Of a stretch of 8,964 nt of DNA, positions 1-6,345 are shown piece by piece. The stretch is from Actinomycetota bacterium. GTDB taxonomy: Bacteria; Actinomycetota; Acidimicrobiia; IMCC26256; JACDBD01. A model generated the notes under the pieces. That model ran no database searches, was not told where the DNA came from, and was given only the letters and a program-made list of their open reading frames with translations. The stretch covers positions 1 to 8,964 of the forward strand of contig JACDBD010000419.1 of assembly GCA_013695115.1 (NCBI GenBank), written 5' to 3'. Each line of letters opens with the position of its first letter. The stretch's first letter is position 1. Made by a program: the position numbers and the translations under genes.

Positions 1-365
1 ACGCCAACATGACCACCGTCGTCGAGCGACCGCCGGCGCTGACCCCCGGGACCGAGTGGGTGGTGGAGTTCCGCGCCATGGGGCAGACGTGGCGAAGCCG
101 GTCCCGGCTGGAGAGCTTCGAGCCCAAACGGCGCGTGTTCTCGTACCGGTCGGGCACCGACGACGGCAACCCGTCGCACGCGGTGTGGGAATGGCAGGTC
201 CAGGAGAACGGCAGCGGCGCCCAGGTCACGGTGGCCTGGGAGTTGCACCCGGCGACCTTCTGGCGCAAGGTGCTCCTCGGCCCTGTTCGTCGCCGCCAGC
301 TGTGGCGCGCCGAGGTCCCGGCCTCGATCGCGGCGCGGGCGAGCGTGCGCACACCCGCGGGCTGA
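1..365 (+). CDS. SRPBCC-fold (polyketide cyclase/START-like) protein, 5'-truncated by window edge
   Basis: This is the C-terminal part of a small SRPBCC (Bet v1-like) ligand-binding protein. The frame is open to the left edge (Ala-Asn precede the ATG at 9), and family members usually run about 140-150 residues, so roughly 30 N-terminal residues probably lie outside and the ATG at 9 is likely an internal Met. From that Met the 118 residues show the alternating beta strands of the fold: EWVVEFRAMGQTWRSRSRLE, a central FSYRSGTDDGN turn, an AVWEWQV strand, a VTVAWELHP strand, and a basic C-terminal helix beginning around RRRQLWRAEVPASIAA. The ligand cannot be told from sequence. It ends in TGA at 363-365, two bases before the GTG of the rhodanese fusion gene, so the two are probably co-transcribed. 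I am fairly sure of the fold and unsure of the function. Confidence 0.72.
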   Translation, partial: ANMTTVVERPPALTPGTEWVVEFRAMGQTWRSRSRLESFEPKRRVFSYRSGTDDGNPSHAVWEWQVQENGSGAQVTVAWELHPATFWRKVLLGPVRRRQLWRAEVPASIAARASVRTPAG

Positions 366-367
366 GC

Positions 368-1723
368 GTGGGCCGTCCGACCGTCCATCCGCTGCGCGAC
401 GACGCGCTCAGCAACACGTCATACCTGGTCGCGAGCGAGGGTGTCGCGGTGGCCGTCGACCCGCCACGCGACGTCGACCGCCATCTCGAGCTTGCCGATC
501 GCATCGGCGTGGGTATCGTCGCCACTCTCGATACGCACCTGCACGCTGACTATGTGAGCGGCGGGCCCGAACTTGCCGCTGGCGTCGGAGCCGAAGTCGT
601 CGTGCCCCGCGACGCGGAGCCGCGTTACCCGCATCGGGGTGTCGTCGGCGGGGACCGTCTCGGATGGAACGGCGTGAGCCTGGAGGCGATCGCGACGCCG
701 GGGCACACGCCCGACCATCTCGCCTACGTCCTCCTCGACGGCGACGATCCAACCGCCGTCTTCAGCGGCGGATCCCTGATCGTGGGCGGGGCCGCCCGCA
801 CCGATCTCCTCGGCGAGCAGCGGACCGAGGACCTCGCGCGTGCGCAGTTCCGAAGCCTGCGCAGGCTGGCTGGACTTCCCGATGCCACCGCGTTGCACCC
901 CACCCACGGGGCGGGCTCGTTCTGCCTGGCCGCCTCGACCTCGGTCGCGAACCCGACGATCGGCAGCGAGCGCCGAACGAACCCGCTGCTCCAGCTCGAC
1001 GAAGAGGACGCGTTCGTGCGGGCGCTGACGGGCGGGTTCGGGAGCTTTCCCACCTACTACGCGCACCTTCAGGAGCTGAACCACGAGGGACCCGCCCTCA
1101 TCCGTGACCTGGCCGAACCCGCGGCGCTGACTCCCGAGGCAGCCGCGGAACTACGGGAGACGGGCGCATGGTTGGTCGACGCCCGCCCGATTCGCGACTG
1201 GGCCGCCGGCCATCCCCGGGACGCGGTCTCGATCGAGGTCCGGCCCGCGTTCGCGTCGTGGCTCGGCTGGGCGGTTCCGTTCGGCGAGCCGGTCGTCCTC
1301 CTCGTCGATGACGAACAGCGCGCCGAAGCGCTCACCCTCGCTCGCCGCATCGGTTACGACGAGGTCATCGGGTGGATCGACGGGGGAATAGACGCCTGGC
1401 GGGCGGCGGGGCTTCCTGTCGGCGCGGTCGAGGAGGTTGGTCCGGAGGAGGCGCGCCGCCGCCAGGAGCGCGGCGCCACCCTCCTGGATGTGCGTCAGCG
1501 AGCCGAGGTCGACGCGCTCCGGCTTCCCGGCGCCATTCACGTCGAGCTCGGCGACGTCATCGCCGGCGCGACCCCGCGGGCGCCCGAGGTCATTACCTTC
1601 TGCGGCCACGGCGAGCGGTCGGCCACCGCGGCCAGCCTCCTGGAGTCGCGTGGGGTCACCGTGGCAAACCTCGTGGGCGGTACCGCTGCGTGGGAGGCAG
1701 CTGGACTTCCCGTTGAGCGGTGA
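368..1723 (+). CDS. Metallo-beta-lactamase fold protein fused to two rhodanese domains (persulfide dioxygenase/sulfurtransferase-like)
   Basis: The 451-residue product is an MBL-fold domain followed by tandem rhodanese domains, the layout of CstB-like and related persulfide-metabolising proteins, probably cytosolic. The MBL domain spans about 5-250: THLHADYVSGG (H57, H59, D61), TPGHTPDH (H113), FSGGSLIVG (133-140), RTDL and HPTHGAGSFC (H180). Rhodanese 1 (about 255-350) has no Cys at the active loop (VVLLVDDEQRAEA instead of a C-x-x-G-x-R loop), so it looks structural. Rhodanese 2 (about 355-450) has FCGHGERSATAA with Cys412, a normal persulfide-carrying loop. Compared with ETHE1-type dioxygenases, the Asp of the FTGD motif is Gly135 and the last His of HxHxDH is Tyr62. 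The start is GTG at 368, where family similarity begins. The frame is open further upstream, but that stretch overlaps the SRPBCC gene and is not protein-like. The downstream transporter overlaps by four bases. The exact substrate is inferred. Confidence 0.88.
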   Translation: MGRPTVHPLRDDALSNTSYLVASEGVAVAVDPPRDVDRHLELADRIGVGIVATLDTHLHADYVSGGPELAAGVGAEVVVPRDAEPRYPHRGVVGGDRLGWNGVSLEAIATPGHTPDHLAYVLLDGDDPTAVFSGGSLIVGGAARTDLLGEQRTEDLARAQFRSLRRLAGLPDATALHPTHGAGSFCLAASTSVANPTIGSERRTNPLLQLDEEDAFVRALTGGFGSFPTYYAHLQELNHEGPALIRDLAEPAALTPEAAAELRETGAWLVDARPIRDWAAGHPRDAVSIEVRPAFASWLGWAVPFGEPVVLLVDDEQRAEALTLARRIGYDEVIGWIDGGIDAWRAAGLPVGAVEEVGPEEARRRQERGATLLDVRQRAEVDALRLPGAIHVELGDVIAGATPRAPEVITFCGHGERSATAASLLESRGVTVANLVGGTAAWEAAGLPVER

Positions 1724-2973
1724 GCGTCGCGGCGGTCCGGCCGCGTCTCGGTCTGGCCGCCAACTGGCGGCAGTTCACCTTGCTCGTCGTCGTCAACGCG
1801 TTCGTGGGCGCGATGGTCGGCATCGAGCGCACCGTCCTCCCGCTGCTCGCCGAAGCCGACTTCGGGATCGCGTCGACGTCGGCCGCGCTCTCCTTCCTCG
1901 TCGTGTTCGGGCTGGTGAAGGCGGGCACGAACCTGGCCGCCGGGCATCTGTCGGATCGGTACGGACGCAAGCGGCTGCTGGTGGCCGGCTGGCTCGCGGC
2001 GCTGCCGGTCGCTCCCTTGGTGATCTGGGCTCCGAGCTGGGGCTGGGTCGTCGTCGCCAACGCATTCCTCGGGCTGAACCAGGGCCTCGCCTGGTCGACC
2101 ACCGTCATCATGAAGATCGACCTCGCCGGCCCCCGGCGGCGCGGGCTGGCGCTGGGGCTGAACGAGGCGGCCGGGTATGGGGCGGTCGCGCTCGCGGCCG
2201 GGGTGACCGGGGCGCTTGCCGCGACCTACAGCCCGCGGCCCGCGCCGTTCCTGCTCGGGATCGGCATCGCCGGAGTCGGCCTCTTCCTCTCCATATTCCT
2301 CGTGCGCGACACCGGAGACTTCGTCATCGAGGAGGCGCGCCTGCTCGGAGAGAGTGCCGGCGCGCGGGGGCTACGCGAGACGTTCGTGCAGACGAGCCTG
2401 CGCGACCGGTCACTCTCGGCGATCTGCCAGGCCGGGCTGGTCAACAACCTCAACGACGCGCTCGTGTGGGGGCTCATGCCCATCTTCCTCGCTCGCGAGG
2501 GCCTGCCGCTCGGGCGCATCGGCGTGGTCGCAGCCGTGTACGCCGGTTCGTGGGGCCTGTCGCAGCTCGCCACCGGCGCATGGTCCGACCGGGTCGGGCG
2601 CAAGCCCCTCATCGTGGCGGGGCTCTGGGTGCAGGCCGCGGGCATCGCCGTGCTGGCGGTCGCGGGCACCTATTCGGGGTGGCTCCTCGCCGGCCTGGTC
2701 ATGGGGCTCGGCACCGCGCTCGTGTACCCGACACTCATTGCAGCCGTCAGCGACCATTCCCATCCGACGTGGCGGGCGTCCGGGGTGGGCGTGTACCGCT
2801 TCTGGCGCGACCTCGGGTATGCCGTCGGCGGCTTGCTGGTCGGCGTAGTTGCCGACCTCGCGACCCTCGAGGCCGCGATCCTCGTGGTCGCGACCATCAC
2901 GGCGTGCTCAGGGTTCGTCGTGGCGGCGAGGATGCAGGAAGCGGATCGGGTGACTTACGAGCCGGCCGACTGA
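1720..2973 (+). CDS. Major facilitator superfamily (MFS) transporter
   Basis: The 417-residue polytopic membrane protein has about twelve hydrophobic segments, the usual MFS size. The signature motif A occurs twice, once per half: GHLSDRYGRKR (residues 75-85, loop 2-3) and GAWSDRVGRKP (286-296, loop 8-9). A long hydrophilic central loop lies near 198-232. The substrate cannot be read from sequence. The GTG start (1720-1722) overlaps the stop of the MBL-rhodanese gene as GTGA, which implies translational coupling and suggests that the transporter serves the same pathway. Export of an oxidised sulfur species such as sulfite or thiosulfate is one possible job, but this is inference from context. 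The stop at 2971-2973 lies one base from the stop of the opposing VOC gene. Confidence 0.9.
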   Translation: MSVAAVRPRLGLAANWRQFTLLVVVNAFVGAMVGIERTVLPLLAEADFGIASTSAALSFLVVFGLVKAGTNLAAGHLSDRYGRKRLLVAGWLAALPVAPLVIWAPSWGWVVVANAFLGLNQGLAWSTTVIMKIDLAGPRRRGLALGLNEAAGYGAVALAAGVTGALAATYSPRPAPFLLGIGIAGVGLFLSIFLVRDTGDFVIEEARLLGESAGARGLRETFVQTSLRDRSLSAICQAGLVNNLNDALVWGLMPIFLAREGLPLGRIGVVAAVYAGSWGLSQLATGAWSDRVGRKPLIVAGLWVQAAGIAVLAVAGTYSGWLLAGLVMGLGTALVYPTLIAAVSDHSHPTWRASGVGVYRFWRDLGYAVGGLLVGVVADLATLEAAILVVATITACSGFVVAARMQEADRVTYEPAD

Positions 2974-2974
2974 C

Positions 2975-3340
2975 TCACCACTCGATGCCGGTGCAGACGC
3001 AGAACTCGTTGTCCTCCGGATCGGCCAGCGTGACCCAACGGGTTTCACCCAGGCTCCGGACGCCGTCGTGGAGTCGCCGTGCCCCGAGCGCCTCGAGTCG
3101 CTTGATCTCGGGTTCGATCTCGTCGGCGACGATGTCGACGTGCATGCGGTTCTTCCCTGGCTTCGGCTCCGGCACCTGCTGGAGCACGAGCGGCGAGGCG
3201 TTCGTTTCGTCGGGAACGAGAATCGCGACCGACCCGTCCGAGTAGTACACGCGGTAGTCGAGGGCCTGCCGCCAGAACTCCATCAGCTTCTCGGGGTCGG
3301 AGCAGTCGAGGACGAGATCGAGTCGTGCCTTGCGGCCCAT
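2975..3340 (-). CDS. VOC superfamily (glyoxalase-like) protein
   Basis: The 121-residue protein is a single vicinal-oxygen-chelate module pair of the kind annotated as glyoxalase-like or bleomycin-resistance-like. It opens with a beta strand and helix LDLVLDCSDPEKLMEFWRQA (8-27), has the mid-protein strand KNRMHVDIVAD (63-73), a helix EIEPEIKRLEALGA, and ends with the family-typical strand WVTLADPEDNEFCVC (102-116). Members of this size often dimerise to form metal sites, and substrates vary widely, so no reaction is assigned. The ATG at 3340 is supported by AGGGGG at 3353-3348, seven bases upstream. It stands alone on the minus strand, divergent from the methyltransferase with 63 bases between starts and convergent with the MFS gene with one base between stops. 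Regulation is unknown. Confidence 0.85.
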   Translation of the reverse strand: MGRKARLDLVLDCSDPEKLMEFWRQALDYRVYYSDGSVAILVPDETNASPLVLQQVPEPKPGKNRMHVDIVADEIEPEIKRLEALGARRLHDGVRSLGETRWVTLADPEDNEFCVCTGIEW

Positions 3341-3347
3341 GGCGCCA

Positions 3348-3353
3348 CCCCCT
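3348..3353 (-). promoter_or_regulatory. Ribosome binding site of the VOC gene
   Basis: On the minus strand AGGGGG lies seven bases before the ATG at 3340. It supports that start and is one of only two clear Shine-Dalgarno sequences in the window. Confidence 0.5.
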
Positions 3354-3403
3354 GGAAAGCACCATGCTGCCTCACCAGCCGGACGACCGAGCCAGACTGT
3401 CCC

Positions 3404-4018
3404 GTGGGCTTCTACCAGGACCAGGTCCTACCTCGCGCGACCGATGTGCTGCTCGGCGGCCGGGAGTTCGCTCGGCTGCGGGCGCGGGCCGCGGCCGGGC
3501 TCGAGGGCGAGGTGCTCGAAGTGGGCTTCGGCTCGGGCCGGAACGTCCCGCACTATCCGCCCGCGATCACGAGGGTGCGAGCAGTCGATCCCGCCACCGT
3601 GGGACGGAGGTTGGCGGCGAAGCGGATCGCGGCGAGTCCGGTCCCGGTCGAGTACGTCGGGCTCGACGGCCAGGATTTGCCGCTCGAGGACGAAACCGTC
3701 GACCACGTCCTCACCACCTGGACGCTCTGCACGATCCCGGCTGTCGAGCGCGCCCTGGCCGAGATCCGCCGGGTGTTGCGCCCGGGCGGATCGCTCCATT
3801 TCCTCGAGCACGGTCGATCGCCGGACCGGAAGGTCCTTCGCTGGCAGGACCGCCTCACCCCGATCCAGCGGCGGATCGCCGGCGGCTGCCACCTGAACCG
3901 GCCGATCGACCGCTTGGTGCGCAACGCCGCGCTCGAGGTGACTCGCCTGGACACCTACTACATCCGAGGCCCAAAGCCGCTCGGCTACATGTTCGAGGGT
4001 GTAGCTACCAAGGGATAA
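3404..4018 (+). CDS. Class I SAM-dependent methyltransferase (UbiE/Methyltransf_11 type)
   Basis: The 204-residue protein has the Rossmann fold of small UbiE-like methyltransferases. Motif I is LEVGFGSGRN (38-47). The acidic residue at the end of strand 2 is D62 in AVDPA. Then come the motif II region DGQDLPLEDETVDHVLTTWT (88-107) and the motif III region RRVLRPGGSLHFLEHG (122-137). The N-terminus GFYQDQVLPRATD matches the start seen in this group. The start chosen is GTG at 3404; the frame is open upstream, but that part runs through the VOC gene on the other strand and shows no family similarity. No strong Shine-Dalgarno sequence precedes it. The methyl acceptor is unknown; quinone, lipid or small-molecule methylation are all possible. 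It is followed by 71 non-coding bases and the MFS remnant. Confidence 0.87.
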   Translation: MGFYQDQVLPRATDVLLGGREFARLRARAAAGLEGEVLEVGFGSGRNVPHYPPAITRVRAVDPATVGRRLAAKRIAASPVPVEYVGLDGQDLPLEDETVDHVLTTWTLCTIPAVERALAEIRRVLRPGGSLHFLEHGRSPDRKVLRWQDRLTPIQRRIAGGCHLNRPIDRLVRNAALEVTRLDTYYIRGPKPLGYMFEGVATKG

Positions 4019-4089
4019 CGACCGCCGGAAACGCGACGTGGAGATCGGGCGGGGCACGTAGGATCGAGGCGATAACCGGTCACCGTTAG

Positions 4090-4374
4090 GTGCGCCGAGC
4101 CGTTACCCGGCTGGTCCCGCTCGCCGCCCGGCTTCCGCTCGGGCCGGTGGCGTCGCTGCTGCTGGTCGACTTCGCCGACGAGTGGCTGACCTTCCTTCCC
4201 GCGGTGTCGATCGACGCCATCCGCCACGCTCTCCCTGCCGGCGCTCGCCGTTCCACCCATGATCGGCGCGGCGGCCGACCGCGTCGGGCTCTCCGCCGGT
4301 CTCGGTGTGTTCGCGCTCGTCCCGGTGACAATCCTGCTCGTCACGGCCGCCCCGCTGCCCGGTCGGCTGCGTAG
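4090..4374 (+). pseudogene. Decayed MFS transporter: N-terminal and C-terminal ends only, joined out of frame
   Basis: This stretch is best read as a transporter gene that lost its middle. From GTG at 4090 one frame gives an MFS-like N-terminus, LGPVASLLLVDFADEWLTFLP followed by SIDAIRHA, up to about 4230. Beyond that point this frame turns into Arg-rich nonsense and stops at 4372-4374. From about 4232 the next frame over reads LPALAVPPMIGAAADRVGLS and then GVFALVPVTILLVTAAPLPG, which looks like the last two membrane segments of an MFS protein. Only about 290 bases remain of an expected 1.1-1.3 kb, so some 900 bases appear to be deleted with a frame change at about 4220-4240. The remnant runs into the start of plsY. 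A misassembly could give the same picture. The alternative of a small genuine membrane protein using a frameshift is less likely. Confidence 0.6.
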
Positions 4375-4377
4375 TCT
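4372..4377 (+). promoter_or_regulatory. Possible -10 box (TAGTCT) for a leaderless plsY transcript
   Basis: TAGTCT fits the actinobacterial TANNNT -10 pattern and ends six bases before the GTG start of plsY at 4384, where no Shine-Dalgarno sequence is visible. Transcription would then begin at or next to the start codon, giving a leaderless mRNA, which is common in Actinobacteria. No convincing -35 element was seen, so this is tentative. Confidence 0.3.
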
Positions 4378-4383
4378 CTGGCC

Positions 4384-4995
4384 GTGGTCGAGGTCGTCGT
4401 CGCTGCGGTCGTCGGCTATCTGCTCGGCACCTTCCCGTCGGCGGACGTCGTGAGTCGAATCGCCACCCGCGGCCGGGTCGACCTGCGGGCCTCGGGGAGC
4501 GGCAATCCCGGCGGCCTGAACGCGATGAAGCAGATCGGCACCGCCTGGGGCGTCGTCGTGATCGTGGCCGACATCGTGAAGGGCGTGATCGCCGGGTTCG
4601 CCGGCATGGCCATCGGCGGCGACGGGGCAGGGTACGCGGCCGCGACGACGAGCATGGCGGGGCACATCTTCCCGGTGTGGAGCCGGTTCAAGGGAGGCAA
4701 GGGCGTCGCCACATCGGCCGGGGCGTGCCTGGCGGTGTTCCCGGCCTTCTTTCCCATCGACGCGGTGGTCGCGGTCTTCGGCGCCGCCCGGACCCGCAAT
4801 CCCGAGCGCACCATCTTGGTCAACGCGGTCGTCTGGGTCGGGTCCGCGCTGGTGTGGTGGCTGGTCGATGTGCCCAACCTGTGGGGGCCCGAGCCTTCTT
4901 GGGGGCTGGTGGCGTTCTCGGCGTCGGGCTCGGGCATGATCGTGTGGAAGTTCGCCGCCGCCGCCCGGGTGAGCCGAAGCGACCTGGCGGCATGA
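4384..4995 (+). CDS. plsY: Acyl-phosphate:glycerol-3-phosphate acyltransferase PlsY
   Basis: PlsY transfers an acyl group from acyl-phosphate to position 1 of glycerol-3-phosphate, the first step of phospholipid synthesis, in the cytoplasmic membrane. The 203-residue product has the expected size and several membrane segments. It begins with VVVAAVVGYLLGTFPSADVV (4-23), the usual PlsY N-terminus. Conserved motif 1 appears as SGSGNPGGLNAMKQIG (37-52), and motif 2 as GHIFPVWSRFKGGKGVAT (93-110), very close to the consensus GHxFPVFLxFKGGKGVAT. Motif 1 reads PGGLN where most PlsY proteins have a GATN-like run, and the C-terminal third motif is not obvious, so this is a divergent member. The GTG start at 4384 gives the standard N-terminus. 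Its TGA overlaps the ATG of the DegV gene (ATGA, 4992-4995), so the two are likely translated together. Confidence 0.88.
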   Translation: MVEVVVAAVVGYLLGTFPSADVVSRIATRGRVDLRASGSGNPGGLNAMKQIGTAWGVVVIVADIVKGVIAGFAGMAIGGDGAGYAAATTSMAGHIFPVWSRFKGGKGVATSAGACLAVFPAFFPIDAVVAVFGAARTRNPERTILVNAVVWVGSALVWWLVDVPNLWGPEPSWGLVAFSASGSGMIVWKFAAAARVSRSDLAA

Positions 4996-5816
4996 CCACC
5001 GCGCTCGTCACCGACTCCAACGCCCAGATGCCGGCGGAGCTGCGCGACCGCTATGGCGTGCGGGTGGTGCCCCTCACCGTGGTCGTCGACGGCGAGCCCT
5101 ACCGCGAGGGCGTGGAGATCACGACCGCCGAGTTCTACGAACGCCTCTCGGCCGGCGCCGAGGTTTCGACGTCGGCCCCGGCGCCCGGCGACGTCATGAA
5201 GGTGTACGAGGAGGCGGGCGCGGCCGGCGCGACGGAGATCCTCTCGATCCACATCGGCTCGAACACCTCCGGGACGGTGAACTCGGTGAAGCTCGCCGTC
5301 GACGCGAGCCCGGTCCCGGTGGACGTGGTCGACACGGGCACTGCGTCCTTCGCGGTCGCCTGCTGCGTGTGGGCCGCCGGCGAGGTGCTCGAGCGCGGCG
5401 GCAAACTCGGGTCCGCCGCCGCCGCCGCTCGCGCAGCGGCGGACGAGGTCGGCAACGTGTTCATCGTCGGCGGTCTCGACCTCGCCCGGCGCGGCGGCCG
5501 CCTTGCCGAGGGCGCGGACGCCGGCGAGGGCGTTCCCGTCGTCGCCCTGACCGGTGGGCAGATGCAGTCGGTGGCGCAGGTCCACGACGTCGAGGCCGCC
5601 GTCGACGCCATGGCCGAGTACCTCCAGACCACCGCCGCCGGGAAGCCCCAGCGCGTGGGAGTCGGGGACGCGGTGGCGCGCGAGCTGGCGGACGCGTTCG
5701 AGGCCCGGCTGCGTCCCTTGCCCGAGGTCGCCGAGCTCGTGCGTTACGAGATCGGGCCGTCCGTGGGTGCGCACACCGGCCCCGGCACCGTCGGCGCCTG
5801 CTTCTTTCCTGCGTAA
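4992..5816 (+). CDS. DegV-family fatty-acid-binding protein
   Basis: DegV (FakB-type) proteins bind a single fatty acid; in Firmicutes they present it to the kinase FakA for phosphorylation to acyl-phosphate. The 274-residue length is typical. Family motifs are present in order: LVTDSNAQMP (5-14, the TDSxxDLP motif), VPLTVVVDGEPYREG (26-40), EVSTSAPAPGD (57-67, the TSQPSPGD loop that contacts the carboxylate), IGSNTSGTVNSVKLA (88-102), and GPSVGAHTGPGTVGACFFPA (255-274), whose H261 matches the conserved His of the C-terminal signature. The ATG at 4992 overlaps the plsY stop by four bases. The frame is open upstream inside plsY, but similarity starts exactly at this Met. Adjacency to plsY, which uses acyl-phosphate, fits a role in feeding fatty acids into phospholipids. 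No FakA-type kinase is in the window, so that role is inferred. Confidence 0.88.
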   Translation: MTTALVTDSNAQMPAELRDRYGVRVVPLTVVVDGEPYREGVEITTAEFYERLSAGAEVSTSAPAPGDVMKVYEEAGAAGATEILSIHIGSNTSGTVNSVKLAVDASPVPVDVVDTGTASFAVACCVWAAGEVLERGGKLGSAAAAARAAADEVGNVFIVGGLDLARRGGRLAEGADAGEGVPVVALTGGQMQSVAQVHDVEAAVDAMAEYLQTTAAGKPQRVGVGDAVARELADAFEARLRPLPEVAELVRYEIGPSVGAHTGPGTVGACFFPA

Positions 5817-5833
5817 CTAGCCCGCTCCGACGC

Positions 5834-6337
5834 GTGGTGCTCACGGCCGCGTTCCTGATCGGATGGGGGCTGGCCCAGCTGCTCGGTGCGGTCATGGTCC
5901 GGCGCGGCAACTCGCTGCTGTACGTGATCGGCGGGATTCTCGCGGTCGGGGCCGGGGTGCTCGCGCTCGCCTGGCCCGACATGACCCTGTTCGTGTTGGT
6001 CGTCTTCGTTGGCTGGTCGCTGATCGTCTGGGGGGTCATCGATGTGCTGGGTGGCTTCGCCGTCCGGGGCCTCCCGTACTGGTGGCTGTACGTGGTGCGC
6101 GGCGTCGTCTCGGTCTGGCTGGGGTTCTTCGCCCTCCATCGCGAGGTCCTCACCATCGAGGTGCTGACCTTCGTGATCGGCATCCAGATCATCATGTGGG
6201 GAGTCGGCGACCTCATGGTCGCCCACCTGCTCCACGACGCCAAGACCGACTGGATGGGCATGAAGGCAACGGACCGCCGGAGCGCGCCCGCCAAGCCGGC
6301 CCGTAAGCCGGCTAAGCGCAAGGCCACCCGCCGGTAA
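5834..6337 (+). CDS. HdeD/DUF308-family integral membrane protein with a basic C-terminal tail
   Basis: The 167-residue product has about six hydrophobic stretches (roughly 3-21, 28-47, 51-72, 82-101, 108-122, 124-134). It shows the repeated pattern of the HdeD/DUF308 family: a membrane segment ending in ALAWPDMT (44-51), then a segment ending WGVIDVLGGF (66-75), then WWLYVVRGVVSVWLGFFAL (83-101) and WGVGDLMVAHLL (122-133). The name comes from an E. coli acid-resistance protein; a molecular function is not established for most members. The tail from about 149 is rich in Lys, Ala, Pro and Arg (PAKPARKPAKRK), partly encoded by a repeated AAGCCGGC (6293-6300 and 6305-6312), and would sit at or near the membrane surface. 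Start is GTG at 5834, with GTG 5837 as an alternative. It follows degV by 17 bases and may belong to that operon. Confidence 0.75.
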   Translation: MVLTAAFLIGWGLAQLLGAVMVRRGNSLLYVIGGILAVGAGVLALAWPDMTLFVLVVFVGWSLIVWGVIDVLGGFAVRGLPYWWLYVVRGVVSVWLGFFALHREVLTIEVLTFVIGIQIIMWGVGDLMVAHLLHDAKTDWMGMKATDRRSAPAKPARKPAKRKATRR

Positions 6338-6345
6338 ACGCCTCG

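Noticed and set aside
56..367. In-frame extension of the MBL-rhodanese gene upstream of GTG 368
   Set aside because: The added residues are Gly/Arg-rich, overlap the SRPBCC gene in another frame and match no domain. Family similarity starts at the GTG.
1437..3245. Long + strand open frame of about 600 codons across the MFS gene
   Set aside because: Its translation is a low-complexity Arg/Ala/Gly shadow of the MFS frame, caused by high GC.
4090..4374. A real small 94-residue protein
   Set aside because: Only the first half is membrane-protein-like. The second half is frame-shifted Arg-rich sequence, while a neighbouring frame carries an MFS C-terminus, so a pseudogene explains it better.
4677..4991. 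Upstream in-frame extension of the DegV gene
   Set aside because: It lies inside plsY and reads as nonsense. The DegV signature TDSN begins right after the ATG at 4992.
4416..5774. Long - strand open frame opposite plsY and degV
   Set aside because: It is antisense to two clearly recognised genes, with His/Arg/Gly-rich content and no domain.
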